Both the position numbers and the translations under genes were made by a program. Shown here piece after piece: positions 1 through 8,732 of a stretch of 64,000 nt of DNA. Position 1 is the first letter of the stretch. The number at the start of each line of letters is the position of its first letter. The stretch comes from Polyangiaceae bacterium (GTDB lineage Bacteria; Myxococcota_A; Polyangia; Polyangiales; Polyangiaceae), in the NCBI GenBank assembly GCA_025936045.1, contig JAICUB010000019.1, forward strand, positions 59,179 through 123,178, read 5' to 3'. The notes beneath the pieces were generated by a model that saw only the letters and a program-made list of their open reading frames with translations, was not told the origin of the DNA and ran no database searches.

Positions 1-1614
1 AGCGGTGCGAACGGTGGCGCCGGGGCGGGCGGCGCAAGCGGTTCGTCCACGAGCGCGGGCGGCGGCGCAGGGATGGCGGCGGGCGGCGGCGCGGGCGTGG
101 CCACGGGCGGAATGGCGGGAGCCGGGCTCGGCGGCTACGGTGCGGGCTCGGGCGGAGCCCCGACGAACGAATGCACCGGCACGGCGAGCGGCACCGCCGC
201 CAATACGCTTACGGTGAACGTCGCCTCGGCAGAGGACCCGATCGCCAACGGCATCTTCGGGCTCCTGATGGAACGGCTCGGCAAGAACTGGAGCGGCGGC
301 CTCTTCGTCGGAACGAATTCCTCCATCCCGAACACCGACGGGATGCGCAACGACGTGATTCAGGCGTTCAAAGACGCCGGTGTCGGCATGCTCGAGTGGC
401 CCGGGGGCTGCGCAGCGAACGGCTACGACTGGTCCGCAAACAAAACGCCCAGCAACGACGTCGGCACGGACCGCTACATGGAGCTCACGGGACTCCTCGG
501 CATCCCCCCACTCATCGCGGGCCCAGGCACGGTCTCGGGCGCGGCCCAAAACCTCGCGTGGGTTCAGTACATCAACCAAAACTCGTCGCACGACGAGTGG
601 GCGCTGAACTACTTCAAGATCGGCAACGAAGTCTGGGGCTGCGGCGGCAACCAGACGGAGAGCACCTACGAAGCGAACTACGTCGCCAATTACAATCAGC
701 TTTCTGCGCCCGTGAACGGCAAGCAGCTGAAGCTCATCGCGGGCACGGATCTCATCGGCAACTGGCCCTGGCTCGACACGATGCTCAAGAACATCGGCGA
801 CAAGATCGACGGGATCGAGATCCACGATTACGTCTATCATCCGAGCGACATCAAGAACGTGGGCTTCAGCGACGACGACTATTACAACGTCGTCAACGCC
901 GCGAACCGCGGGCAGATCGGGCCGCGCATCGATCAGATCGTCTCGTACCTCGACAAGTACGACGCGGCCAAGCGCATCAAGATCTGGGAGGACGAGTGGG
1001 GCGACTGGCTCGAACCCTTCGGCGCGAACGACTCCTGGCTGCAGCAGGGCACGCTGATGGATGCGCTCTCGGCCGCCGAAAGCCTGCACCTTTTCATGCA
1101 GCACGCCGATCGTTACGCCATGGCCGGCCTGGCGCAGGGCGTGAACGTCATCCACTCGCTCGTCCTCACGCGCAGCACCGACGCCGCGCTCGTTCACACC
1201 CCGACCTGGCACGTGTTCAAGATGTTTCTTCCCCACCACCGCTCGAACGCGAAGTGGGCGCCCAACACGTTGAAGACGGAGAGCATCACCGGCAACGGAA
1301 AGTCGTTCCCCGTGCTCTCGGCCGGAACCACCGTCGACGATCAGGGCCGCATCAACGTGAGCCTCACGAACGTCGACCTGGCGGCGACGCGCAACGTGGA
1401 AATCACCATCACGGGCGGCAGCGCGAGCTACGTCGTGTCGAACGCGCAGGCCATCACGGGGCCCGCGAAAGACAGCTACAACGATTACGCTCAGGCGGAG
1501 GTCGTGAGCATTCAGCCGCTCGCCGGCTCGAATTGCTCGATCTCCGGGAAGACCCTGAACGTCACGCTCCCGTCGAAGAGCGTCGTCATGCTGGTGCTGA
1601 CGCCCGCGGGCTAA
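1..1614 (+). CDS. GH51-type alpha-L-arabinofuranosidase, secreted, 5' end outside window
   Basis: Probable secreted alpha-L-arabinofuranosidase of glycoside hydrolase family 51, removing arabinose side chains from arabinoxylan or pectin. The frame is open from base 1, so the true start and signal peptide lie upstream; the first 50 or so residues visible are a Gly/Ala/Ser linker like those of other secreted proteins in this window. The catalytic domain shows the acid/base Glu in FKIGNEVWG and a candidate nucleophile Glu in KIWEDEWGDW, followed by a C-terminal beta-sandwich segment ending at the TAA. A convergent feruloyl-esterase-like lipoprotein lies 41 bases downstream, which fits joint attack on feruloylated arabinoxylan. 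Family assignment is from motif recognition; substrate is inferred. Confidence 0.8.
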   Translation, partial: SGANGGAGAGGASGSSTSAGGGAGMAAGGGAGVATGGMAGAGLGGYGAGSGGAPTNECTGTASGTAANTLTVNVASAEDPIANGIFGLLMERLGKNWSGGLFVGTNSSIPNTDGMRNDVIQAFKDAGVGMLEWPGGCAANGYDWSANKTPSNDVGTDRYMELTGLLGIPPLIAGPGTVSGAAQNLAWVQYINQNSSHDEWALNYFKIGNEVWGCGGNQTESTYEANYVANYNQLSAPVNGKQLKLIAGTDLIGNWPWLDTMLKNIGDKIDGIEIHDYVYHPSDIKNVGFSDDDYYNVVNAANRGQIGPRIDQIVSYLDKYDAAKRIKIWEDEWGDWLEPFGANDSWLQQGTLMDALSAAESLHLFMQHADRYAMAGLAQGVNVIHSLVLTRSTDAALVHTPTWHVFKMFLPHHRSNAKWAPNTLKTESITGNGKSFPVLSAGTTVDDQGRINVSLTNVDLAATRNVEITITGGSASYVVSNAQAITGPAKDSYNDYAQAEVVSIQPLAGSNCSISGKTLNVTLPSKSVVMLVLTPAG

Positions 1615-1616
1615 GA

Positions 1617-1638
1617 CCTCCGGCGCGGAAGACGGAGG
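1617..1638. terminator. Hairpin between convergent hydrolase genes
   Basis: Inverted repeat CCTCCG (1617-1622) / CGGAGG (1633-1638) with a 10-base loop, in the short gap between the convergent arabinofuranosidase and esterase genes. Placed as a bidirectional terminator would be, but there is no U-tract on either side. Confidence 0.35.
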
Positions 1639-1655
1639 CAGCGCCCGGGGCCGCT

Positions 1656-2891
1656 TCAGAACTGCTTCAAGAACGCCGTAATCGCGCTGCTGCCGAAGCT
1701 CGGGATGCCGTGAGGGCCGTCCCACTCGCACCAGGTCACGTCGTAACCCGGGTCGCAGCCGTCGTACTTCACGCACGGGCTCGGATCGACGGGAGTGGTG
1801 GTCGTCCCGCAGTGGTTTTGCTGGAGGATTTTGTCGCGCGCCGCGCGCCCGTTGTCGATGGGAACGACCGTGTCGCTCGTGCCGTGTGAGCCCCACATGG
1901 CGACGTGAGGGCCGGTGCCTTTGCAGCTCGGATCGCTGTAAAGCGCGCCCGACATCGGCGCGATCGCGCGGAAGGTGTCGCTCATTTCGCAGCCGAGCGC
2001 GAACGACATCATACCGCCGTAGCTGAAGCCGACCGAGAAGATGCGGGAGTTGTCGACGCAATACTTCCCTTGAACATCGGCGAGCATGGCCTTCGTGAAG
2101 GCGATGTCCACACCATCGGTGTTCGCCCAGCCCGCCCCGTTGCTGCCTGCGTCCAGGCCCTGCGGCGTGACGAAGATGGAGTCCCCGAGGCCCGAGCCCA
2201 GGCCGTACATGGTGAGCGCCTGATCGGCGTTCCCGCCCCAGGGGTGAAACTGGAAGATGAGGCGGTACGGAGTCGATGCGTCGTAGTTCTTCGGCAGCTG
2301 TACGTAATATTGACGAGCCGTCCCGCTCACGTCGAGAGTGCACATCGTGCCTTTCGTGCCGCACGGCGACGTCGTATTGGCCGAACCACAGCCCATGGAC
2401 GCTCCGCCGGCAGCGCTCGTGCCGCCGGTCGTGCCGGCGCCGCCGCTCGTGCCCGCGCCGCCGCTGCCGGTCGTCGAGCCGCCGGTCGCACCGGCTCCGC
2501 CGTTCGAGATACCGCCGCTGCCCGCGCCGCGTCCTCCACGGCCCATTCCCATGCGGCCGCCCGTGTCGCCGCCCGAGCCGGTCATCGCGCCCGTCCCGCT
2601 CCCGGAGCTTCCTGCAGTCGCGCTCCCGGAGCTACCACCCGTAGCGACGCTGCCGCCCGTGCCGCCCGTCGTGCCTCCGCCGGTTCCGGTGCCACCCGTG
2701 CTGGTGGCTCCCCCCGTAGAGGTGCCGCCCCCGGTCGCGGTCGTGCCGCCGCCGCTCTGTGCGACTCCACCGGACCCGCCGCTGCTCGCGCCGCCGGTTC
2801 CGGGCGCAGGTTCCGAGCTTCCGCAAGCGCAGAGCGGCAAACCGACGAAGAACAGCGACGTATACGAGAATCGGTGATGTCGAAAAGTCAT
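1656..2891 (-). CDS. CE1/PHB-depolymerase-like esterase lipoprotein (feruloyl esterase candidate)
   Basis: Secreted alpha/beta-hydrolase of the LpqC / poly(3-hydroxybutyrate) depolymerase / feruloyl esterase (CE1) group, 411 residues. The start was set at 2891 because the protein then begins with a lipoprotein signal peptide ending in LPLCACG; an upstream in-frame Met would bury it. Residues of about 25-170 are a Gly/Ser/Thr-rich linker. The catalytic domain carries the nucleophile elbow GFSYGG, a later GTSDTVVP segment (acid) and DGPHGIPSF (His). It converges on the arabinofuranosidase. A close relative lies at 23574-24914, so the aromatic catabolic locus is bracketed by two such enzymes. 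Polyester depolymerase activity is the main alternative. Confidence 0.78.
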   Translation of the reverse strand: MTFRHHRFSYTSLFFVGLPLCACGSSEPAPGTGGASSGGSGGVAQSGGGTTATGGGTSTGGATSTGGTGTGGGTTGGTGGSVATGGSSGSATAGSSGSGTGAMTGSGGDTGGRMGMGRGGRGAGSGGISNGGAGATGGSTTGSGGAGTSGGAGTTGGTSAAGGASMGCGSANTTSPCGTKGTMCTLDVSGTARQYYVQLPKNYDASTPYRLIFQFHPWGGNADQALTMYGLGSGLGDSIFVTPQGLDAGSNGAGWANTDGVDIAFTKAMLADVQGKYCVDNSRIFSVGFSYGGMMSFALGCEMSDTFRAIAPMSGALYSDPSCKGTGPHVAMWGSHGTSDTVVPIDNGRAARDKILQQNHCGTTTTPVDPSPCVKYDGCDPGYDVTWCEWDGPHGIPSFGSSAITAFLKQF

Positions 2892-3067
2892 GGGCGTCTC
2901 TAAGCGTGCTCCGGCAACTGGAACGCAGCGCGCTTCCTCGCAGTGACAGTACCCCGTCGGACACCGAGCAGGCTCGTCCGAGCCCCTAGGCGTTTCAACC
3001 ACCAGTCATATAGGCAGATCGGCCTATCGAGCTGAAGGCGCCCCTTCTGCATTCGGTGCGCCCATCG

Positions 3068-5044
3068 TCATGGCGCGCCGTAAAATCCGCTACCGCTTTT
3101 GGCCAGACGCTCGAGCAGCGGCGACGGCACCCAGCTCGTGGGCTCGACGCGCTCCTGAAAATCGAGGATGGCAGTGTGAATGCGCGAGAGTCCCACCTCG
3201 TCCGCGTAGAACATGGGACCACCGCGATGCGCGGGAAAGCCGTACCCGTGAATCCAAACCATATCGATATCGAGCGGACGCGCGGCCACGCCTTCCTCCA
3301 AGATGCGTGCGCCCTCGTTGATGAGAGCGAACAGGCAGCGCTCGAGGATCGCTTCGTCGCCGATTGTTCGCCGGACGACGCCGCGAGCCTTCGAGGCTTC
3401 GAGCGCGAGTTCAGCCTGCTCGCGCTCCGACAGCCGCTCACCGTTCGGGTTGGCGTCCGAGCCGATCACGTCGAGGCCGTCTCGAGCCGCAGCGGCGAAC
3501 GGCCCGAGCGGAAACCCGAACTCGTAGAACGCGCGGTCGACCTGCGCGGGCAGTGCGCCCTCCTCGAGGAGGCAAAGGGCTTCACGGAGCTGTCGTGAAC
3601 GCATCCGACTGCCGATGAAGCCGGGACGAGCGACCACCGACACCGCCACCTTGCGGAACGACCTCGCGACGGCGAGCGCGCTCGCACAAACGTCCGGAGC
3701 GGTACGGCGCGCGCGCGCGATTTCGACCAGGCGAACCGCTGGCGTGGGGCTCGGGAAATGGATGCCCAGCACGTCCTCCGGCCGCCGCGTCCCTCCGGCA
3801 ATTGCGTCGATGTCGAGAGACGTGGTCGTGGTGGCGAGGATGGCACCCGGTTTGCAAATCGCGTCGAGCCTTCCGAACACGTCGCGCTTGAGCTCCAAGT
3901 CCTCGAACACCGCCTCGACGACGAGATCGGCCGTCTCGAGCTCGTCGTCGTCGAGCGCAGGGCGTAAGCAGCCGAGCCGCGCTTCCATTTCGGGGGCGTC
4001 GAGCTGACCCGTCTCGAGAGCGTTCGCATAGTGCCGGCGCACGACGGCGAGTCCGCGCTCGAGGTCGTCGCGCGAAGTGTCGATGAGACTCACCGGAATG
4101 TGCGCGTCCGCAAAACAGATCGCGACGGCGCTGCCGATGCTACCGACGCCGACGACCGCAGCGCTTTTGACGGGTCGCGCCGGCGTATCGAGCGGCAGAC
4201 CGGGGACCTTGGCCACTTCACGTTCGGCAAAGAAGGCGTGCCTGAGTGCCTTCGCCTGCGGGGAGCGCATGAGCTCGGCGAAGAGCTCGCGTTCCACCTT
4301 CAATCCCTCGGCGAACGGCAGCTCGACGGCCGCGCGAACCGCTCGAACGCAGTGGAACGGCGCCAGCTGGCCGCGACAGCGCTCCGTGATGCCGGCCACG
4401 AATTCTTCGAACAGGGTCGGTTCTTCGAGCGTGACCGTACGCGCACTCACCCGGGTTGGTGGACGTCCCTGGTCGATGAGGCGCTCTGCAAAAGCGACCG
4501 CCCCGGCCTTCAAGTCTCCCTCGATGATCGCGTCGATGAGTCCGAGCTCGCGAGCACGGGCGGCGTTCACGGGCGCGCCGCCGATGATCAGCTCGAGGGC
4601 CGCGCGGGCGCCGATGAGGCGCGGTAACCGCTGAGTCCCGCCCGCGCCCGGCAGGATCCCGAGCGACACCTCCGGAAAGCCGAGCTTCGCGGTCGCCGCG
4701 GCCAGGCGAACATGGCACGCGAGCGCGAGCTCGAGGCCTCCGCCGAGGGCGGTGCCGTGGATCGCGGCGATCACTGGCTTCGTCGCCCGCTCGACGAATT
4801 CGACGACTTCGGGCACGTCGGGCGGCTGTGGTTCTTTCCCGAACTCGCGAATGTCCGCGCCCGCGACGAAGGTCCGGCCTTCGCAGCAGAGCACGAGGGC
4901 CTCGAGCTCGGGCGCCGCCAGAGCGTCCGCAAGGCGCGCGCAGAGCTCCGAGCGGAGCGCGTGAGACAGCGCGTTCACGGGCGGGTTGTTCAGCGCGACG
5001 ATTCCGACGCGGCCCTGCTGGGTAACTGTGACGATTTCAGGCAT
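3068..5044 (-). CDS. Enoyl-CoA hydratase / 3-hydroxyacyl-CoA dehydrogenase fusion (FadB-like)
   Basis: Bifunctional beta-oxidation enzyme, 658 residues: hydration of an enoyl-CoA, then NAD-dependent oxidation of the 3-hydroxyacyl-CoA. Residues 1-190 are the crotonase domain with oxyanion segment AGAD (61-64) and the two catalytic Glu at 105 (GGGLELAL) and 125 (PEVSLG). The dehydrogenase Rossmann motif GVGSIGSA is at 299-306, followed by the catalytic His in HFPSP. The usual GFxGNR motif reads GFIGSR, so the conserved Asn is Ser. Start at 5044 (MPEIVTV) is the first Met compatible with the fold. Last gene of the minus-strand aromatic operon, 35 bases after the isomerase; likely shortens a C3 side chain of a phenylpropenoyl-CoA (inference). 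Confidence 0.87.
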   Translation of the reverse strand: MPEIVTVTQQGRVGIVALNNPPVNALSHALRSELCARLADALAAPELEALVLCCEGRTFVAGADIREFGKEPQPPDVPEVVEFVERATKPVIAAIHGTALGGGLELALACHVRLAAATAKLGFPEVSLGILPGAGGTQRLPRLIGARAALELIIGGAPVNAARARELGLIDAIIEGDLKAGAVAFAERLIDQGRPPTRVSARTVTLEEPTLFEEFVAGITERCRGQLAPFHCVRAVRAAVELPFAEGLKVERELFAELMRSPQAKALRHAFFAEREVAKVPGLPLDTPARPVKSAAVVGVGSIGSAVAICFADAHIPVSLIDTSRDDLERGLAVVRRHYANALETGQLDAPEMEARLGCLRPALDDDELETADLVVEAVFEDLELKRDVFGRLDAICKPGAILATTTTSLDIDAIAGGTRRPEDVLGIHFPSPTPAVRLVEIARARRTAPDVCASALAVARSFRKVAVSVVARPGFIGSRMRSRQLREALCLLEEGALPAQVDRAFYEFGFPLGPFAAAARDGLDVIGSDANPNGERLSEREQAELALEASKARGVVRRTIGDEAILERCLFALINEGARILEEGVAARPLDIDMVWIHGYGFPAHRGGPMFYADEVGLSRIHTAILDFQERVEPTSWVPSPLLERLAKSGSGFYGAP

Positions 5045-5079
5045 GGAAACTCGATGACTTCGGATGGCCGGAGATAGTG

Positions 5080-5724
5080 TCATTCGGCGTCCGGCTGCCG
5101 TTCGGGTGCGGCAGCGCGAAACGCGGGCAGCGCCAGACACTCTTGCTCGATGGCGAGCAGCGTGGGATACGAAGACAAGTCGCACGCGAAGCGGCGCGCA
5201 TTGAAGAGCTGCGGAATCAAGCAGCAATCAGCGATCGTCGGCGCGCTGCCGTGGCAAAATTCGGCCGTGTGCGGGCTGTTCGCGAGCTCGCTCTCGAGCG
5301 CTTCGAGCCCCGTGCCCACCCAGTGCCGATACCACGCGTCCTTCGCTTCCTGGCCGACACCGAGGGGGCCCGAGAGGTAGTGCAAGACGCGCAGATTGTT
5401 GAGAGGGTGGATGTCACAGGCGACGGCGAGGGCGAGCGCACGGACGCGGGCCCGCTCGAGCGGCTCGCGCGGCAAGAGCGCAGGGTCCGGCCGCAGCTCC
5501 TCGAGGTACTCGAGGATGGCGAGCGACTGAGTCACGCGTTTGCCGTCGTGCTCGAGCACGGGCACGAGCGCTTGCGGGTTCAACGCGCGGAACTCGGCGG
5601 CGAGCTGTTCCCCGCCGCCCCGCGTCAAGTGTACGGCTCGATACTCGTAGTCGATGCTCTTGAGATTGAGGGCAATCCGCACGCGGTAGGACGCGGAGCT
5701 TCGGAAGTAGTTGTGGAGTATCAT
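5080..5724 (-). CDS. Maleylpyruvate / maleylacetoacetate isomerase (zeta-class GST fold)
   Basis: 214-residue zeta-class glutathione S-transferase relative that isomerises the cis ring-cleavage product using glutathione. The N-terminal thioredoxin-like domain has the SSASYRVR active-site motif at 9-16, the cis-Pro loop in QALVPVL, and QSLAILEYL; the all-helical domain follows. Its start codon overlaps the stop of the fumarylpyruvate hydrolase gene by 4 bases (ATGA), and gentisate 1,2-dioxygenase lies just upstream, so the most likely substrate is maleylpyruvate (NagL role) rather than maleylacetoacetate (MaiA role). Sequence alone does not separate these two. Confidence 0.86.
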   Translation of the reverse strand: MILHNYFRSSASYRVRIALNLKSIDYEYRAVHLTRGGGEQLAAEFRALNPQALVPVLEHDGKRVTQSLAILEYLEELRPDPALLPREPLERARVRALALAVACDIHPLNNLRVLHYLSGPLGVGQEAKDAWYRHWVGTGLEALESELANSPHTAEFCHGSAPTIADCCLIPQLFNARRFACDLSSYPTLLAIEQECLALPAFRAAAPERQPDAE

Positions 5725-6434
5725 GCGAGCTTGTCCGCCATGGTCAGCTCGATTTCCCCGAGCCCGGCAATGCCGCCGTTCAGCCGATCGCCCGGCTCGA
5801 TCGCGCCGACGCCGGCCGGGGTGCCCGTGTAGATCAGATCACCGGGCTTCAAGACGAAGAGCCGCGAGAGGTGAACCAATACCTCCGGCACGGACCAGAT
5901 CAGCTGCGCGATGTCCGCGCTTTGACGCGTCTGGCCGTTCACCTTGAGCCAGATCGCGCCGCTCGTCGGATGCCCGAGCTCGGCCGCTCTTCGAATCGGG
6001 GCGATGGGCGCGGATTCATCGAAGCCCTTGCCCGCCTCCCACGGCCGGCCGCTGTCGCGCGCTTTCAGCTGCAGATCGCGACGGGTCAAGTCGATGCCGA
6101 CGGCGTAGCCGTACACGCACTCGAGCGCCGAGTCGCGTTCGAGCTCCACGCCCTCGCGGCCGACCGCGACGACGAGCTCGATCTCGTGGTGGAAATTCCG
6201 CGTCGCGAGCGGGTACGCGAGCGTAGCGCCGCTCGCAACCACCGCGTCTGACGGCTTGGCGAAGAAGAACGGCGGCTCTCGCTCGGGATTCGCGCCCATC
6301 TCCCGCGCGTGATCGGCGTAGTTTCTACCGACGCAATAGATGCGACGTACGGGAAAGCGCTCGGTCGTCCCCGCCACGGCGACGTGCGGACGGTCCGGCG
6401 GGGTGAACACGAACGAAGCTTCATTGGTCGTCAT
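5721..6434 (-). CDS. Fumarylpyruvate hydrolase (FAH family)
   Basis: 237-residue fumarylacetoacetate-hydrolase-family enzyme, expected to cleave fumarylpyruvate to fumarate and pyruvate, the last step of the glutathione-dependent gentisate pathway. Diagnostic segments are VGRNYADHAREMG near residue 36, the metal-binding acidic residues in HHEIELVV and in GIDLTRRDLQ, and the GTPAGVG loop near the C-terminus. Start at 6434 (MTTNEASF) gives a protein of normal family length. It overlaps the isomerase by 4 bases and lies 17 bases below the 166-residue unknown. Related hydratase/decarboxylase members exist, but the gentisate dioxygenase neighbour makes this assignment firm. Confidence 0.87.
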   Translation of the reverse strand: MTTNEASFVFTPPDRPHVAVAGTTERFPVRRIYCVGRNYADHAREMGANPEREPPFFFAKPSDAVVASGATLAYPLATRNFHHEIELVVAVGREGVELERDSALECVYGYAVGIDLTRRDLQLKARDSGRPWEAGKGFDESAPIAPIRRAAELGHPTSGAIWLKVNGQTRQSADIAQLIWSVPEVLVHLSRLFVLKPGDLIYTGTPAGVGAIEPGDRLNGGIAGLGEIELTMADKLA

Positions 6435-6451
6435 GCCGCGACTACCTCTCT

Positions 6452-6952
6452 TCAGAAAACGCGATAACGTTCGCGAAGGATGCCGAGCGGCCAACGGCCG
6501 GCGGCAAACAGCGCATGCTTCAGGTGAAAGGGGTGCGTGTCGAGCTCGCCTGCGAGCCGCGCGAGCTCGGCGAGATGCAACGCCTCGCTCACGGCTGCCG
6601 CCGCGGCGCCGACCAGCCCCATGTCCATGCACCCGCAGCGTTCAGCCGCGTGGAAAGCCGCGCGTCTCACGACCTCGCTGCCGTCGAGCGTGCGCGAGAG
6701 CGATTGCAGCACCTCCGCCTCACCCCGCTGCTCGAGCGCTCCGTGCCAGAGCCGCTGCTTCTCGCGCTGCTCGGCGTCCCACCAGCGCCTGTCCCAAGCC
6801 GCGTCGGTCACGACGGCGCGCGCGCCCTCCCAATCGTTCACGCGCTCGACCGGCAAATCTTCCGTAACGCCGAGACCGCGAAGATACGCCTCGATCGTGC
6901 CGCATTCGCCGGCGGTGATCGGCTGACCCAGGGTCGAGAACCAAGCGCTCAT
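6452..6952 (-). CDS. Conserved-looking protein of unknown function in gentisate operon
   Basis: 166-residue soluble protein I do not recognise. It has no signal peptide or membrane segment, looks mainly helical, and is rich in Trp, Ala and Glu. Conspicuous features are [10 protein letters not shown] near the centre, a histidine pair in THPFHLKH and the C-terminal segment [15 protein letters not shown]. The start at 6952 overlaps the gentisate dioxygenase stop by 4 bases, and the fumarylpyruvate hydrolase begins 17 bases downstream, so it is translated within the ring-cleavage block. An accessory or assembly role, or the otherwise missing thioesterase step, are only guesses from position. Confidence 0.7.
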   Translation of the reverse strand: MSAWFSTLGQPITAGECGTIEAYLRGLGVTEDLPVERVNDWEGARAVVTDAAWDRRWWDAEQREKQRLWHGALEQRGEAEVLQSLSRTLDGSEVVRRAAFHAAERCGCMDMGLVGAAAAAVSEALHLAELARLAGELDTHPFHLKHALFAAGRWPLGILRERYRVF

Positions 6953-7992
6953 GCGCGGACGTCCTCGCGCCACAGCCCGAGCGCCTTTTGGACGGGTCGG
7001 TCGGAAAAGCTGAATAGCACCGCCTCGTCGATCGCCTCGTGCTCCGCGCGCCACCAAGAAGGGACGACGAACACGTCCTTCGGTCCCCACTCGAAGGCGC
7101 GATCGCCGATCTGCGTGCGCCCGCGCCCCTCGACGACGCTGAACACCGTGCCGTCCGTCGACCGGTATCCGCGTCCGTGAAACCCTTTGGGCAGCAGCTG
7201 GATGAAAGCGCCGATCGTCGGCATGGGATAACCGCCGCTCGTCGGGTTCACGTACTGCATCTTGACGCCGTGACGTGCGTCGACCGGGCCGTGGTGACGC
7301 AGGCGCTCGAGCGCCTCGCGCGCGGCACGATACGGATACGAGAGCAGCGGCGTCGTCAGGGACGCGTGCGAGCATTCGAGCGGCAAGAGGTTCGCGCCGT
7401 AGCGCGCGAGCGCGTCACCTTCGGGTTTGGTGACCGGTTGTGACGGCTCGGCGTACCGTTCCGCGAATCCTGCGTCGAAAAAGGCGACCATCGGGATGTC
7501 GAGCCCGTCCAACCAGACGACGGGCGCGTCGCTCGGATTGCCGTGATCGTGAAACGTCCACGAGGGCGTCACGATGAAGTCCCCCGGATGCATGGTGGTC
7601 CGCTCGCCGTCGACCGCGGTGTACGCGCCGGTCCCTTCCACGACGAAGCGCAACGCCGACTGGGTATGACGATGGCTCGGCGCGACCTCTCCCGGCATGA
7701 TCAGCTGGAGTCCCGCGTAGAGCGTGTGGGTGATCGACGACGCCCCGCGCAGCCCGGGGTTCTCGAGCACGAGCACGCGCCGTTCGGCTTCGGCTGCGGT
7801 GACGAGACGGCCGGCTTCGAGCAGGAGCGGTCGCACCGCCCCGTAGGGCCAGAGCGCGGGAATGCAAGGCGACGTAGGCTCCCGTGGCACGAGCTTTCCG
7901 AGCACCTCCCAGAGCGGCGTCAAATGGTCGCGCTCGAGGCGCGCATAAAAGTCGCTGCGTGTCGGGAGCGCGACCGGCGGGGCCGAAACCAT
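6949..7992 (-). CDS. Gentisate 1,2-dioxygenase
   Basis: 347-residue bicupin ring-cleavage dioxygenase converting gentisate plus O2 to maleylpyruvate. The N-terminal cupin carries the iron-binding HRH pair at residues 107 and 109 in [11 protein letters not shown] and the third His in the TFHDHGNP segment (148-150); the second cupin (about 230-345) lacks an obvious intact metal triad, as is common in this family. The length is typical. Its stop overlaps the unknown gene by 4 bases and the diiron protein gene lies 19 bases upstream. This is the key evidence that the operon funnels its substrate to gentisate rather than through box- or paa-type ring opening. Confidence 0.92.
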   Translation of the reverse strand: MVSAPPVALPTRSDFYARLERDHLTPLWEVLGKLVPREPTSPCIPALWPYGAVRPLLLEAGRLVTAAEAERRVLVLENPGLRGASSITHTLYAGLQLIMPGEVAPSHRHTQSALRFVVEGTGAYTAVDGERTTMHPGDFIVTPSWTFHDHGNPSDAPVVWLDGLDIPMVAFFDAGFAERYAEPSQPVTKPEGDALARYGANLLPLECSHASLTTPLLSYPYRAAREALERLRHHGPVDARHGVKMQYVNPTSGGYPMPTIGAFIQLLPKGFHGRGYRSTDGTVFSVVEGRGRTQIGDRAFEWGPKDVFVVPSWWRAEHEAIDEAVLFSFSDRPVQKALGLWREDVRA

Positions 7993-8011
7993 GTGAGTTC
8001 ACGCGTCGGCG

Positions 8012-8722
8012 CTAGGCCGTCGCGCCCTCGAGCTCGGGAAACCGGAGGTCGAGCGCCTCGACGACGCTCCGCGCACGGTTGAGGAAGTCCGCGCGCATCT
8101 CCTCGTTCCGGCGTTCCTTCAAGCCGTACTTGCGATAGGTCTCGTTGTTCTTCGAGCCGGAAGCCCCGAAGAACTGCGGGAGATAGGGCGCGTAGTCGTC
8201 GATGGCTCGTTGCACGTCACGCCGGCCGTCCTCGGTTTTGCAGAGCTCCGCGCAAAAATCCTTGCCGAATTGGGCGTGGAACTTCTCTTCCGGCATCGTC
8301 ACGCGACCGATGTTGCGAAGCGGGACGAAGCTGCAATGCAGGAGATCTTCGACCTGGAGGATCTCGGCGAGGTCGGCGAGAAGCTTGATCACGCAGAATT
8401 GCGGCCAGGATTTCAGCTCGAAAGCGAAGATGCTGAGCGGCCGCTTGACCTCGGGGTCGGTCGCCTCGCGCGGGATCCGGAGCTCGTCGGCGAGCCCCTT
8501 GAAGCGCACGTGATGGTGGTACTCCTCCATGGCAACGCGGCAGGTGAGCCACTTCGCGTACGGTGTCGGCGCGTACGCGATCGCCGGCTCGTCGAAAACC
8601 CGCGCGCCGTAGAGCTCGTTGACCGCGTGACTCGCCACGATCTTGCAAATGGCCTCTCGATACTCACCGGGCTCGTTGACGAGATCCGCCACCGCTTTCA
8701 CTTCGTGATACGCGTTCGCCAT
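8012..8722 (-). CDS. PaaA/PaaC-like diiron protein, candidate aryl-CoA hydroxylase
   Basis: 236-residue ferritin-like protein resembling the phenylacetyl-CoA epoxidase PaaA/PaaC family. Two carboxylate-His motifs are visible: EEYHHH at 66-71 and EEKFH at 145-149, with further helix acids at Glu36 and in ADLAEILQVED (116-126), giving a plausible diiron site. Start at 8722 (MANAYHE). No separate PaaB, PaaC or PaaD is nearby; the only redox partner is the ferredoxin-reductase two genes upstream. Position before gentisate dioxygenase suggests hydroxylation or epoxidation of a hydroxybenzoyl-CoA to gentisyl-CoA. The family call is fairly firm, the reaction is inference. Confidence 0.72.
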   Translation of the reverse strand: MANAYHEVKAVADLVNEPGEYREAICKIVASHAVNELYGARVFDEPAIAYAPTPYAKWLTCRVAMEEYHHHVRFKGLADELRIPREATDPEVKRPLSIFAFELKSWPQFCVIKLLADLAEILQVEDLLHCSFVPLRNIGRVTMPEEKFHAQFGKDFCAELCKTEDGRRDVQRAIDDYAPYLPQFFGASGSKNNETYRKYGLKERRNEEMRADFLNRARSVVEALDLRFPELEGATA

Positions 8723-8732
8723 CGGTTGACTC

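Noticed and set aside
171..1889. Second plus-strand frame across the arabinofuranosidase gene
   Set aside because: Arg/His-rich out-of-frame translation; it runs through the real stop codon and into the opposite-strand esterase.
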